Assembly (NCBI GenBank): GCA_015057625.1
Contig: SVDZ01000004.1
Location: 1 to 64,000 of the forward strand
Direction of reading: 5' to 3'
DNA from: Lachnospiraceae bacterium
Lineage (GTDB): Bacteria > Bacillota > Clostridia > Lachnospirales > Lachnospiraceae
Length of the DNA stretch: 64,000 nucleotides
The position numbers and the translations under genes were made by a program. The notes under the pieces are model-generated. The model saw only the letters and a list, made by a program, of their open reading frames with translations. It was not told the origin of the DNA and searched no databases. Below, in pieces: positions 35,473 through 47,300 of this stretch (the stretch's first letter is position 1; the number at the start of each line of letters is the position of its first letter).

Positions 35473-36519
35473 CTACTCGGTTGGTATTTCCGGTTGTTCT
35501 TCCAAGCTCTCTGTTTCTTCAATAACAATGCCTGTTTCAGCTTCCTGGGATTCAGATTCAACTTCACCATTCTCATCTGTCTCAAATTCATCAAGTATAA
35601 CTTCATCAACATCATCACTTTCAAGTCCTGATTCAGTTTCAATTTCTAAATCATCAACACTTAAAGTCTCAGCTTCATCGAAATCAGGAGTTTCAACACC
35701 ATACTCATCAACAATGATTGTATCATCTTCTGTATTGTTCTTTTTGGTAGCATCAACATATTTTTTTGTAATTTTCGAAACAGACAATTCTGCCATTTCT
35801 ACAGGTTTTTCTTTTACTTCTTTAGAAACTTTAATACAGTAAGCAGCTTTTCCCTTTGAAATACCTTTTTTCTTCGCCAATTTATCTACTTTTTCATTTT
35901 CTTCATATTTCTGATAAACTGCTGTAAAATCACTATGACTGTTCTCTCTGTAGGTTGCAATATCACTCTTTACCCCCTTAATTACGCCAATGCTATTTTT
36001 TTCACTTACATTGGCGGAAACCAGTACAACTGATTTTTTATTTTTAAGATATCCACTCTTTCTGATTACAGACATAGCAACATCAATTTTTTCAGAGTTT
36101 TCCATTTTTTTGTTTAATTTCTTGTTGATTTTATCAACTACTTTAACTGCATCTTTATTGTTAGCCTCAATTTTGATAATATCACCTTTTTTATTATATC
36201 CTATATTAATGCTTGGATTTATATCAAAGGTGATTGTACATGCTACAGTATTATACGCCTTGTTATTCATTGGAATAATAATAATACCCAAAATAGCTAC
36301 AAACATAATAACACAGGCGCTAACAATAGATGTAGCCATAGACGGAACCCAGATACGGCTTTTTTTCTTTTGCTGTTTAAAAACAGGTTCATCTCTCAAA
36401 TCATTTTCAAGACTCTCCACAGGTTTAATGTCCTGCATTAATATTTTATCCAAAATATCAGGAGCTATATCTGAAAAAGCTTCATTTAAACCATTTTGTA
36501 ATTTATCTCTTTTATTCAT
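35473..36519 (-). CDS. RsgI-like anti-sigma factor
   Basis: 348 residues. A cytoplasmic N-terminus (about 1-57) is followed by one membrane helix (about 58-82) and an external domain beginning ITFDINPSINIGYN (96-109), then GDIIKIEANNKDAVKV. That matches the periplasmic part of RsgI-type anti-sigma-I factors, though the N-terminus is not the usual RsgI one. The last 100 residues are a very acidic Glu/Asp/Ser tail with no sugar-binding domain. The start is 11 bp behind the sigma gene, so the two form one regulatory unit. Confidence 0.85.
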   Translation of the reverse strand: MNKRDKLQNGLNEAFSDIAPDILDKILMQDIKPVESLENDLRDEPVFKQQKKKSRIWVPSMATSIVSACVIMFVAILGIIIIPMNNKAYNTVACTITFDINPSINIGYNKKGDIIKIEANNKDAVKVVDKINKKLNKKMENSEKIDVAMSVIRKSGYLKNKKSVVLVSANVSEKNSIGVIKGVKSDIATYRENSHSDFTAVYQKYEENEKVDKLAKKKGISKGKAAYCIKVSKEVKEKPVEMAELSVSKITKKYVDATKKNNTEDDTIIVDEYGVETPDFDEAETLSVDDLEIETESGLESDDVDEVILDEFETDENGEVESESQEAETGIVIEETESLEEQPEIPTE

Positions 36520-36530
36520 ATAGATCCCTC

Positions 36531-37070
36531 CTATCCTTCAATGTAATTTTTCATTTTTTTAAGTGTTCTGTTGTACTTTGAAAGCACGGTAGACAATGGA
36601 ATTCCTAATATGTCAGATATTTCTCTGTGCTTCATCCCATTAACCAAGTGCATGATAACGATAGTTCTCTCCTCATCCCCCACATATTTAAATGCCTGTT
36701 CTAAAATCATTCTGTTTTCAACATTCGAAACCATGGAGCAAGGAATAGTATTCTCAATCAGTTCAAAATCTACACCCTGATATTTTCCATATTTTCTTAC
36801 AAAATCAAGATACTGATTTTTAGCAATTGTACACATCCAAGCCATTGGTGTTCCATTACTCTTATATAAATGAGCTGCATTTCTAATTCTGATAAATGTA
36901 TTCTGTAGTAAGTCTTCTGCATCTTCTTTATTTTTAGTTAACGACAACAAAAATGCATACAACTTCTTATATGTTTCGTAATACAACTGTGAAAAAGCTT
37001 CATTATCTCCATCTGCTATTCGTTTAAATAGATTCTCATCAATTTTAGTTTTGTTACCTTTTGTTCCCAT
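36531..37070 (-). CDS. ECF-type RNA polymerase sigma factor (second)
   Basis: 179 residues with region 2 (DNEAFSQLYYETYKKLYAFLLSLTKNKEDAEDLLQNTF) and region 4 (YVGDEERTIVIMHLVNGMKHREISDILGIPLSTVLSKYNRTL). It is not similar enough to the sigma factor at 33.9 kb to be a recent copy. The downstream partner is the RsgI-like membrane protein. A short stem (37090-37117) and several AT-rich boxes lie upstream, without a clear ECF promoter. Confidence 0.93.
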   Translation of the reverse strand: MGTKGNKTKIDENLFKRIADGDNEAFSQLYYETYKKLYAFLLSLTKNKEDAEDLLQNTFIRIRNAAHLYKSNGTPMAWMCTIAKNQYLDFVRKYGKYQGVDFELIENTIPCSMVSNVENRMILEQAFKYVGDEERTIVIMHLVNGMKHREISDILGIPLSTVLSKYNRTLKKMKNYIEG

Positions 37071-37324
37071 ACACTCTTAATCCTTATTTTAATATATTAA
37101 AAACCGCTATTGCAGTTTTTTATAATCAATGAATTCTCCCCACTCTTATTAAGAGAATCATATTTGATTATCAAAACTCTTTAATTATAATATATACTCA
37201 ATAAAAATCAAGAAACAATGTAATGATTTTTACTCCCCCTTTGTTATCTTTATACTAATTAAACGAAGAGCTATCCATTTTTATTGCAACATTTTTATAT
37301 TTTTATTTTAATCAATTCTTTTTG

Positions 37325-37364
37325 GCAAAAATAAAACACCTGCTACCAATTACAGTAGCAGGTG
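37325..37364 (-). terminator. Orphan terminator
   Basis: A CACCTGCTAC/GTAGCAGGTG stem. On the minus strand it is followed by TTTTATTTTT. No intact gene precedes it, so it probably served the decayed gene at 37442-37698 or ends an unknown small RNA. The rest of 37071-37324 shows only AT-rich sequence. Confidence 0.75.
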
Positions 37365-37441
37365 CATATGCAAAATATCTATTTCTTATACCGATTACCC
37401 AACAGTGTTCAACTTAACCTCTTTTCAAAATTATTGGGAAA

Positions 37442-37698
37442 TTACATCTCTCCTGCCTGTGATTTCTCATCACCGGCTCTCCCTACTACCATCACTGTAT
37501 CATTCAATATTGCCGCATCCTGAAGTAAAAATATCTATCCACCATTACTCCTATGCCGCTCATAATATAATGAAGCCAGCTAATTTCTGTAGTATTCTTA
37601 CTATAATAGTTACAAAGACTATTTCCGATCCACTCTGATAAACTATTTGGCAATTCGTTAACAAAAAATCCGGTAACTAAAGTATAAGAAAATTGATA
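37442..37698 (-). pseudogene. Probable decayed gene
   Basis: Two overlapping minus-strand frames look like protein but lack starts. The first (stops at 37699 and 37504) contains TLVTGFFVNELPNSLSEWIG and SWLHYIMSGIGVMVDRYFYF. A second frame continues from about 37515 with DAAILNDTVMVVGRAGDEKS and stops at 37442. A frameshift near 37515 would join them. The VVGRAGD phrase recalls a turn in membrane-linked metallophosphoesterases, but this is weak. The orphan terminator lies behind it. A TTGGCG-16-TATACA promoter candidate lies near 37720-37750. Confidence 0.45.
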
Positions 37699-37834
37699 TT
37701 AAAAGCTTATTTAGTTATGTATATAAGATAACATGAAAACGCCAAGTTTTGAAGTGTTAAAACTGAAGTTTTTCATTTTTGTCAAATCGTCAAAAATGCC
37801 TTATATTAAAACATTTTTTTAAGATTAATTTCGT

Positions 37835-37884
37835 CAAAATTAAGAATTGCGGAAACTAAGAATATATGCTTAGTTTCCGCAATT
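37835..37884 (-). terminator. ilvC terminator
   Basis: A perfect 16-bp stem (AATTGCGGAAACTAAG with its complement, 37845-37884) around an 8-base loop, followed on the minus strand by the modest T-rich CTTAATTTTG. Confidence 0.75.
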
Positions 37885-37911
37885 AATTGAACTGTATATA
37901 TTTCTAAAAGA

Positions 37912-38961
<1,050 letters not shown>

Positions 38962-38995
38962 TTATATATATTCTGTCACTTGGTACAGATATAAA

Positions 38996-39475
38996 CTAAT
39001 TAAATCCTCTTGATAAACCTGTGATACCTGTTCTTACAAGTTCAACTTCTGCTTCATCAAGTAAGCTTAAGAATGCATCAAGTTTGTTCTGGTTTCCTGT
39101 TAACTCAACCATCATAGAATCAGTTGATACATCAACAATCTTAGCTCTGAAAATATCTGTCACAGCAAGTATCTGCTGTCTTCTTTCAGGCGTTGTTTTG
39201 ATTTTAGCTAATATAAGTTCTCTTGTAACTGATGATCCATCCTCGAGAACTTTAACATTTACGACATCTTCTAACTTATCGATTTGTTTCTCAATCTGTT
39301 CTAATATATCATCATCACCTGTAACAACGATTGTCATACGTGAAAACTTTGGATTCTCAGTTACTCCAACTGTAAGACTATCAATATTATATCCTCTTCT
39401 GCTAAATAAACCAGCAACTCTGTTGAGGACACCTGAAGTATTATCAACTAATACAGAAAATACTCTTCTATTCAT
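38996..39475 (-). CDS. ilvN: Acetolactate synthase small (regulatory) subunit
   Basis: 159 residues. The N-terminal ACT domain (RRVFSVLVDNTSGVLNRVAGLFSRRGYNIDSL) binds valine for feedback. The C-terminal ALS_ss domain includes TRELILAKIKTTPERRQQIL and VELTGNQNKLDAFLSLL. The ATG at 39475 follows AAAGGAG. The catalytic subunit gene ilvB is not next to it and must lie elsewhere. It is probably co-transcribed with ilvC. Confidence 0.95.
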   Translation of the reverse strand: MNRRVFSVLVDNTSGVLNRVAGLFSRRGYNIDSLTVGVTENPKFSRMTIVVTGDDDILEQIEKQIDKLEDVVNVKVLEDGSSVTRELILAKIKTTPERRQQILAVTDIFRAKIVDVSTDSMMVELTGNQNKLDAFLSLLDEAEVELVRTGITGLSRGFN

Positions 39476-39513
39476 AATAAGTACTCCTTTCATCTTATTC
39501 AACACTAGTTAAT

Positions 39514-39541
39514 ATCTTATCACATATGCATTTTTTGTCAA
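39514..39541 (-). promoter_or_regulatory. Predicted ilvN-ilvC promoter
   Basis: TTGACA, a 16-bp spacer and TAAGAT on the minus strand. The leader of about 30 nt has no attenuator or T-box. Confidence 0.6.
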
Positions 39542-39565
39542 TAATTCAAGGGTAATCTAATGTGT

Positions 39566-39606
39566 TTTAATACAAACAGGAGACCCTCCTACAAAAGAGT
39601 CTCCTG
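39566..39606 (-). terminator. Terminator after the first LRR protein
   Basis: A CAGGAGAC/GTCTCCTG stem at 39577-39606 with a 14-base loop, followed on the minus strand by TTTGTATTAAAA. Confidence 0.65.
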
Positions 39607-39652
39607 CATTTTAAGAATTCATCAATTTTATACCTAAAAATAAACTATTAGA

Positions 39653-42600
39653 TTATTTTTTTACCTTTACAGTCTTAACTTTACTCCAAGCTGATGTATA
39701 TATTTTTCCATTTACTTTCTTAACTGTTCTGGCTTTGATATAATATTTTTTCTTTTTAAGTTTTGTAATTTTTTTATTTGGTTTCAAAAGTTTTAATGTC
39801 TTAGCATTTTTAAACTTCTTACTTGTAGAATAAACTACTTCGTAATATGAAATACCAGCAACCTTACTAAGTGTAAGTTTGATTATTTTGTTATTCTTTG
39901 CACGAAGAGCCTTCTTAATTTTAGTAGGTGGTACATTAACATTCACACTCTTTGTTGTTGTAACCTGTGTAGGTTTCTGTGTTGGTTTCTGTGTAGGTTT
40001 CTGTGTCTGAACCTGTGTTGATTCCTGAATATTAGTTGTAGGCTCAACATTATTGTCTTTTGTGGTTGGCTCAACCTTAGTTGTTGGTACTTGTGTCGTT
40101 GTAGGTACCTGAGTTGTTGTAGACGCCTGTGTTGTTGTAGGCACTTGCGTTGTTGTAGGTGCTTCTGTTGTTGGTTCAACTTTACCTCTAACCGTAACTC
40201 TTGTTGTTGCAGTATAAATCTCAATTCCATCTCTGTAAGCGGTACATTTTATTTCTGCTTTTGAAGATGCTCCTGTTGCACCAACTGCTGTAACGTTACC
40301 ACACTCATCAACAATTGCTACAGAAGGATCACTTGACTCAAATACTATATCATTATCTGTTATAGTCTTGAAATCACTATAATTACTAACCTCTGATATT
40401 CTGTTTCCGTCTATATCGCTTCCTGTTGTACTATAAAAATCATTATACATATATGAGAATACACTCTTTGTATCCCCTATATCCATAGTCGCTGATCTAA
40501 GAGAAATCATTTTAACATCTGCTCCTACATGAACTTTAATCAAAACAGAATTCTCATCTACATTTCCATTTTCAGGATAGAAAAGCAACTCTGTGTTTTC
40601 AACTTTTCTACCTCCGATGTTTAAGGTTTTTGTTTCAGGGAATGTAAATATATTCAACATACTATCCGATTTCGTTGTAAATAAGATTTTACTGTTATTA
40701 ATATCTTCTGAAAAACCATATGTTAATACAGCACCTATATTTCCCCTAATATACAAATCACTTCCATTTGTCAGGAGACTTCCGTTTGAATCATATAATC
40801 TAATCTTTAAATTTGATGATGTTACATTAATAACTTTACTCTCACTTACATATCCGCAACCACCATAAAATGTAACAGTAGCAGAACCAATTTGTTTTCC
40901 TTCAACATCATATAGAATTTTTGTGCGATTCTCATTATATCTAACATTTGTTACATTAATAATTTCAGGATTTGATACAACTGTTACAAAAATATCAGGA
41001 TAGTCATTAAATTTCACAGCAGTACCATCAGGAGTTACATCAGCAGTAAATGACTGTGTCTTATCAATCATAAGATCTTTTGCAGCACCAACGCTGATAT
41101 TTTTGATAGGTACACAAACTCTAATATAAAATCTTTTTGAAATTTCACCTGCAGATACTTCAACTAATACATTTCCATATTTGCCTTTTACTGTTGTAAA
41201 TTCAAATGATTTTCCATCTTCAGCGGTAACAAACTTTGAAAAAATATCTCCACCGTTAATAATTTCCCAAGTCGGAACATCTGTTATTTCCTGGCCCATT
41301 AAATATCCTATGAAATTTGGTGTAATAGTATATTTTGTACTACTATTTCCTGAAACATAATAATCACCATTTGAAAGATTTGGAACGTCAATTTCAACAC
41401 AAGGATTTTCTTTTACATCAACTATGTAGTCAGTACTTGCGTTTGCTTCACGACCTTCAATCGATTCTGTTAAAAGTTTTACAACCGCATCAATCTGAAC
41501 ATTTAACTCTTTAGATTCAAATATACCATCCAATGAGAGTTCATATGCAGTTATACTCTTATGTGTAGTTTTTCCTGTTACTGCATTTGTAACCGGAATA
41601 TCTCGTGTCACATTTTCAATACTTGGTACTAATGCAACACCAGTATCTTTACCAACTAACACCTTGTTAGTAGTATCATATATATATTGCTCTCCTCCTA
41701 TTTTAACTGAACTAATCTTACAATCTCCTGCAGACTGAGCAACATAGAACGGAATAATTATCTCTCCATTTACTGATACAGTATATTTATCAACAACTTT
41801 TTTAACTGAAATACCAAAAGATGCCGTCTTAAAGAAATATACTAAACTTCCGCTCTCATTTGTATAATAATAGTAATTAATATCCGGATTGTACTCCAAA
41901 ATACTAGAAAGGACGTTTTGACTAACTTTCTTAATAGAATATGCTACTCTATTATCAACAGTACAACAATCAGGAATTCTTAAAGTAGCAAGTCTATAAT
42001 TTTGACCAAATGCATCCTTACCAATATAACATACATTTTTTGAGAAACTAGCTAATTTAAGGTATTCACAATCCAAGAATGCACCATCTGACACAACAGT
42101 TAAAGGAGCATTATCATATAACTCAAAAGTTTTAATGTTATTATGTGCAAATGCGTTTGTTCCCAAATATTCAAGGGATGTTGCGTTTGTCGCATCAACT
42201 GAACACAAACCATCATTAGGAACATTAAAACCATGTTGTGTTTTATCTACGCAATTAGCAAAAGCATTACTACCAATATATTTCAACGTGTTTGGAATAG
42301 TTATTTTCTTAAGCGATTTACAGTTATCGAATGCTGAATCATTAACTATTTCAAGTTTCTTAGGGAGATCGTCCATCTCTAAGTTATAACAACAATAAAA
42401 TGCTTTAACTCCAATTGATCTTGTATTTGAACTAAGGACAACATGTTCAAGTCCGCCATAAATATCAGCATCAGCTTGATCAATTGAGCTTCGCATAACA
42501 GAGCTTCCATCAATAGTTTCAAATCTATATGCACAATCTTTAAATGTTGCATTTGGAATATCCACTACACATTCAGGTAACTTAACAGTGTTAATCATGT

Positions 42601-44278
42601 AACATCCTTCAAACACTGCATCACCCATGGTAAGATCAACACAACGCGACAAATCAACTGAATTAATACCAATACGAGGTTGTTTTTTAAATTCTACCGT
42701 GTGTGAATTTGGAAATTCTTTTTTACTATATACAACAATGCAATCTGAAGTCTCATTAGGTAAAAATGAGTTAGGATCTACGTATACCTTTTTTCCATAG
42801 AAGTAATCACTTTCCTCCAATGAATAAAGAACATATTCCTCACTACCGTCAAATGGGTAAGTTTTAACTTCATCCCAGCCTGATAAATAACCACAATAGT
42901 ATACAGAAGTAGTTTTCTCTATGGCAGCACAGTCATAAAAAGCTCTGTATCCAATAGACTTAAGATTCTTAGGAAATACTACATCTTCTAAGAATGGACA
43001 ATAAGAAAATGCATATGATTCAACATCTAAGGATATATTGACATTATCTTCTGTGTCAGTCGGAAAACGAACACTCTTCAAATTACTACCTGCAAAACAA
43101 TAATCAGATATTAACTTACCCTTTTTCTCATCAAGTCCATTCTTAAAATCTTCTATATAGCACTCTTCTAATTCTGAATCTCTAAAACAAGATGCCCCAA
43201 GAACTTGTACATTTTCCGGAATATAAGCTTTCTTAATACTACTAACACTAAAACAGTATTTACCAATACTCTCTAGTTTATTTAATCCTCTAAGAAAATC
43301 AGTATTTTCAGCAGCGCAATTAGAAAATGCATAGTCACCAATTGAAGTTATAGTATTTGGAAGGCTAATACTGTAAAGAAAACAACACTGAGAAAAAACA
43401 CTATCCTTTATCATTGTAAGACCTGTATTTTTAGATAAATCAATAGAAAGAAGTCCGCTTTCTCCAAATGCATTTTCTCTTATATCAGATATTTCTTTAG
43501 GAATATTAATATATCTCAAAGCCTTTGTATTTGAAAAACATCCTGCTGGAATTGCTCTCATACCTTTACCTAAAGTAACATCTGAAAGATTACTACAACC
43601 TTTAAAAACATCAGTACCAATACCATTATCTAAATCTTCATCCGCATTTTCACTGAGTGCATCAAGCTGATCCGGAATAACTATACTGCTTAAAGACTCA
43701 CATGACTCAAATGCTCCATTACCTAATTTAATTAAAGAATTAGGCAATGTAATACCATTTAATTTTACACAATGTGCAAATGCCTCCTGCTTAATTTTCT
43801 GCAAACCTTCAGGAAGATTAATATAAGTCAAATTAGCACACTGATCAAATGCATCTTGACTAATAATTTCAATAGTATCAGGTAAGGTAAAACTACTAAA
43901 ATTACATTTTTTGAATTCATATTCATGAATTGTTTTAACCTTTGTATTAGTCAAATCAATTGAACTGGCATTTATTGCATATCCAAGTCCTGCAACATCA
44001 CTAATATCTGAATAATAAGATAAGTCTATTTCACCAGTAAATACTTTTAATTCACCAAAAGTAAATGGTTTACCATTATTAATAATATCTTTTAAAGCTC
44101 TTAAAAGTTCAGTATCCTTGATTACTGCTGAATCAACAGTATAATCATCATCGAACTCAAAAATATTCTTATCAGCTTTAACTTCATTACTATTACTAAA
44201 ATATTTTGTATTAATAGGAACAACCGATAACGTTGCAACTAATAAAAGACTGACTATTTTTTTAATATTTTTTTTCAT
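39653..44278 (-). CDS. BspA-like leucine-rich-repeat surface protein (Thr/Pro-rich stalk)
   Basis: About 1541 residues from the ATG at 44278, behind GGGAAAGGATAATA; the frame opens earlier without a ribosome site. It has a signal peptide (KKIVSLLLVATLSVVPI). About 850 residues of LRR_5 (BspA/TpLRR) repeats of the form FxxCxxLxxIxLPxxLxxIGxxAF follow, then Ig-like (Big_2-type) domains, then a stalk of TTQVPTTTQ and KPTQKPTQ repeats. The fibronectin-like end is Lys-rich (WSKVKTVKVKK). No LPXTG signal is visible, so the basic tail may tether it to the wall. Family members bind host proteins or other cells. It is a tandem paralogue of the next gene. Confidence 0.93.
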   Translation of the reverse strand: MKKNIKKIVSLLLVATLSVVPINTKYFSNSNEVKADKNIFEFDDDYTVDSAVIKDTELLRALKDIINNGKPFTFGELKVFTGEIDLSYYSDISDVAGLGYAINASSIDLTNTKVKTIHEYEFKKCNFSSFTLPDTIEIISQDAFDQCANLTYINLPEGLQKIKQEAFAHCVKLNGITLPNSLIKLGNGAFESCESLSSIVIPDQLDALSENADEDLDNGIGTDVFKGCSNLSDVTLGKGMRAIPAGCFSNTKALRYINIPKEISDIRENAFGESGLLSIDLSKNTGLTMIKDSVFSQCCFLYSISLPNTITSIGDYAFSNCAAENTDFLRGLNKLESIGKYCFSVSSIKKAYIPENVQVLGASCFRDSELEECYIEDFKNGLDEKKGKLISDYCFAGSNLKSVRFPTDTEDNVNISLDVESYAFSYCPFLEDVVFPKNLKSIGYRAFYDCAAIEKTTSVYYCGYLSGWDEVKTYPFDGSEEYVLYSLEESDYFYGKKVYVDPNSFLPNETSDCIVVYSKKEFPNSHTVEFKKQPRIGINSVDLSRCVDLTMGDAVFEGCYMINTVKLPECVVDIPNATFKDCAYRFETIDGSSVMRSSIDQADADIYGGLEHVVLSSNTRSIGVKAFYCCYNLEMDDLPKKLEIVNDSAFDNCKSLKKITIPNTLKYIGSNAFANCVDKTQHGFNVPNDGLCSVDATNATSLEYLGTNAFAHNNIKTFELYDNAPLTVVSDGAFLDCEYLKLASFSKNVCYIGKDAFGQNYRLATLRIPDCCTVDNRVAYSIKKVSQNVLSSILEYNPDINYYYYTNESGSLVYFFKTASFGISVKKVVDKYTVSVNGEIIIPFYVAQSAGDCKISSVKIGGEQYIYDTTNKVLVGKDTGVALVPSIENVTRDIPVTNAVTGKTTHKSITAYELSLDGIFESKELNVQIDAVVKLLTESIEGREANASTDYIVDVKENPCVEIDVPNLSNGDYYVSGNSSTKYTITPNFIGYLMGQEITDVPTWEIINGGDIFSKFVTAEDGKSFEFTTVKGKYGNVLVEVSAGEISKRFYIRVCVPIKNISVGAAKDLMIDKTQSFTADVTPDGTAVKFNDYPDIFVTVVSNPEIINVTNVRYNENRTKILYDVEGKQIGSATVTFYGGCGYVSESKVINVTSSNLKIRLYDSNGSLLTNGSDLYIRGNIGAVLTYGFSEDINNSKILFTTKSDSMLNIFTFPETKTLNIGGRKVENTELLFYPENGNVDENSVLIKVHVGADVKMISLRSATMDIGDTKSVFSYMYNDFYSTTGSDIDGNRISEVSNYSDFKTITDNDIVFESSDPSVAIVDECGNVTAVGATGASSKAEIKCTAYRDGIEIYTATTRVTVRGKVEPTTEAPTTTQVPTTTQASTTTQVPTTTQVPTTKVEPTTKDNNVEPTTNIQESTQVQTQKPTQKPTQKPTQVTTTKSVNVNVPPTKIKKALRAKNNKIIKLTLSKVAGISYYEVVYSTSKKFKNAKTLKLLKPNKKITKLKKKKYYIKARTVKKVNGKIYTSAWSKVKTVKVKK

Positions 44279-44307
44279 TATTATCCTTTCCCTCACTTTT
44301 ATAATAA

Positions 44308-44333
44308 TCGGGCGGTCTAATAATACCGCCCGA
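44308..44333 (-). terminator. Hairpin between the two LRR genes
   Basis: A 9-bp GC-rich stem (TCGGGCGGT/ACCGCCCGA). Only ATTATTAT follows on the minus strand, so it is probably a leaky terminator or processing site separating two co-transcribed paralogues. Confidence 0.6.
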
Positions 44334-44363
44334 TAAATTCTTACAGAAATATCATAAAAATAT

Positions 44364-47300
44364 TTATTTTTTAATCTTAACGGATTTAACTTTACTCCAT
44401 GCACCTTTGTTAGTGCCTGCTAAAGCTCTAACTCTAAAGTAATATGTTTTCTTTTTCTTTAATTTCTTTTTAGTATATTTTACTTTAGTTCCTGAACCAA
44501 TTTTAGCAACTTTCTTAAATCCAGTTTTTTTCTTGGTCGACATTTGGATTTCATATCCTGTTGCTCCAGCCACTCTTGTCCATGAAAGTGTAGCTTTCTT
44601 TTTCCCTGCTTTAATCTTTTTAAGTTTAACCTTAGCAAGTTTCTTTGCTGCAGAAACTTTTACAGGAATAGAAATATTTTTTGACTTTCCTGCACAATAT
44701 ACTGTAGTCTTCAATGTTGCTGTTCCAACAGTTAATCCTTTTGCATAAACAACAATTTTACCATTTACATTCTTAACTGATGCACTTACAACCTTTGAAT
44801 TTGAATTAGATAAAACAGCTTTTTCAATAATACAGTTACTTGGATAATACAAAACGTAAATCTGAGAGTTTTCACCTACTGTAATATCTGTCTTTCCGCT
44901 GTATGTAAGTGACTCCAACTTAGGTGCTTCCACTGTAATTGTGGCAGTTGTCGAAGTAACATACTCATCTCCATTATATGCTGTACATGTAATAGTGATT
45001 TTTTCTCCGCTTCCTGTAACTTTTAATCCTTTTACATTTCCAAAGCTGTCAACTGATGCTTTTGAAGGATCACTTGAAGTAAATACAATTTTGTTATTTG
45101 TAATTTTACTATAATTAGCAGCATTGGCTTCAGTGATTCTATTTACTTTATCACTTGAAGATCCGTTCGAGAAATCATTATACATATAACTAAATACACT
45201 AATCGTTGTTCCAAGTGCAATATTCTTATTAGCTAATTTTATTGCTTTTACATTTGCTTCACATGTAAATGTTATAGAAACTCCATTATTCTCAGGGGTA
45301 CCTGATGAAGGATAAAATGTTAATTTAGCAGTTCCCTTTTTAAGTGGCTTAATTGTCACTTTGCCATTTTTAGCATCAATAGTGGTTGTTAATACTGAAC
45401 TATCAGTTGAAGCAACCGATAAATCTTTACCCTGATAATTATCTGTGAATGCATAGTTGTATGCGACGCCGTTTTTACCTTGCATATATACAACAGAACC
45501 ATTTGTTAATTCGATACCTTCTGCATTTCTAATTATAGGTTTAACACCATCCATTGCAACATTTACTGTACACTCTTTTTTAATGCCTGCATTTGCCAAA
45601 CATTTAATTGTTAATTTAGTTGTACCTGCTGACTGTCCTGTAATATGAATTGAGAATGAACCATTTTCCAATAATTCAACACTGTCAACAGTAACAATAC
45701 TTTCATCTGCAACTGAAACCGAAATTGCATCAGGATATGTTTCAGAATCAGTTTTATATGCATCTTTGTAATTAATTGTAGCTGTGATTGAATCTGAATT
45801 ACCAACTAATATACCCTTTGTTGTTTCACTAATAGTTAATGAATATGGTGGTGCACAAACAGTTATATAAAATTCTTTAGTAACAGATCCGGCAGTAACG
45901 GCAACTTTAGCAGTACCGTAACTTGTACCCTCTTTTCTCTTGAATGATGCACTTTTTCCACCGACAGCAACTGTCATTTCAATCAAATCTTCATTCGAAA
46001 CAATTTCCCATGTTGGTAAGTCTGTTATTTCACCGTCCGAATATGTAGGAATAAAATCAGGTGTAACAGTGATTCCTTTTGTATCCGCTAATGAAATATT
46101 ATATCTGTCATCAAAACAATCTTTCAATTTGATTTCTTTACATGGATTTGCTGTAACATTTACTTTGTAATTTGCACTAGTTGCCACTGGTGCAACTGTT
46201 CCTGTGTAAATAAGGAAATCAATAGAAGATGAAATATTAACAGGAATGTTGTCACAAACTTCTTTACCTAACAACTTAACTTGCCATGCAGGGCATGAAT
46301 AACCCTCTGTGCTATTACTAAATACATTTGTAAACTTATATGAATCACCTTTAGTATTAGCATAAATAGAAGGAGTAATCATTACCTCATCCGGGTTACC
46401 TTCCAATACACCTGTATCAGGTTTATATGTAAAAGTAGATCCTGCTACCATTATCGAGTTGATATATGTATTTGATGTCGAACTATAACATGTATTTATA
46501 AACGGCAATGTATACAATGTGTTTTCTCTAATAGTCTGTTTTTCATTCAAAAGCGAAACCGAATAATTTGTTTTGCCTATTTTTGAAAGATACATATATT
46601 TATTTGAAGTATTAGGGCTCTGCTTTGGAGCAAGACAAGATGCTCCTTCTCTATAATGAGAAGAAGTAAAGCTTCCATAAAACGCTTTAACATCAACGTT
46701 TGTAATGTCTTTTACTTTAAATGAAAGCAAACTACATGTTGCACCAAACGCTTCGCTATAAATTTTTCTTACGCTATTACTTACTGCAAAATCTTCAAGT
46801 TTCTGACATTGAGCAAATGTCTGTGATTTAATTACCTGTATAGGAGCGTTTTCATTTAACTGGAATCTCTTTAATGCAGATTTATAAAACGCTCCTGTTC
46901 CGATATACTCAAGATTAGAAGCATTAGTGACGTCCACATCCAATAAACCTTTATTCTCTACAGCAAAGTTATCTGCTAAACGACTGGTATTTCTAAACGC
47001 ATAGTCACCAATACCTTTAAGTTTTGAGCCAAAAACAACACTTCTGAAATTTTCAACTCCGTCAAACGCATAATTTCTAACATACTCTACTGTACTTGGC
47101 AAAGAATCAAGTGTTAATCTGTGAGCATTCTGGAACGCAGAAACTCCAATATCAGTAACATATGGTGACATATAAACTCTCTCAAGTCCATAATACCACT
47201 CTTCTGTAGCTGATAATTTAGCCAAAGAGCTAACTTTCTTACCGTTACCCATGATAATATCACATGATGTATCCTTAAACATAGCTTCCGGAATAACTGT

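Noticed and set aside
37405..37638. 77-residue plus-strand frame
   Set aside because: No ribosome site and poor composition; the opposite strand holds the more protein-like relic and the terminator.
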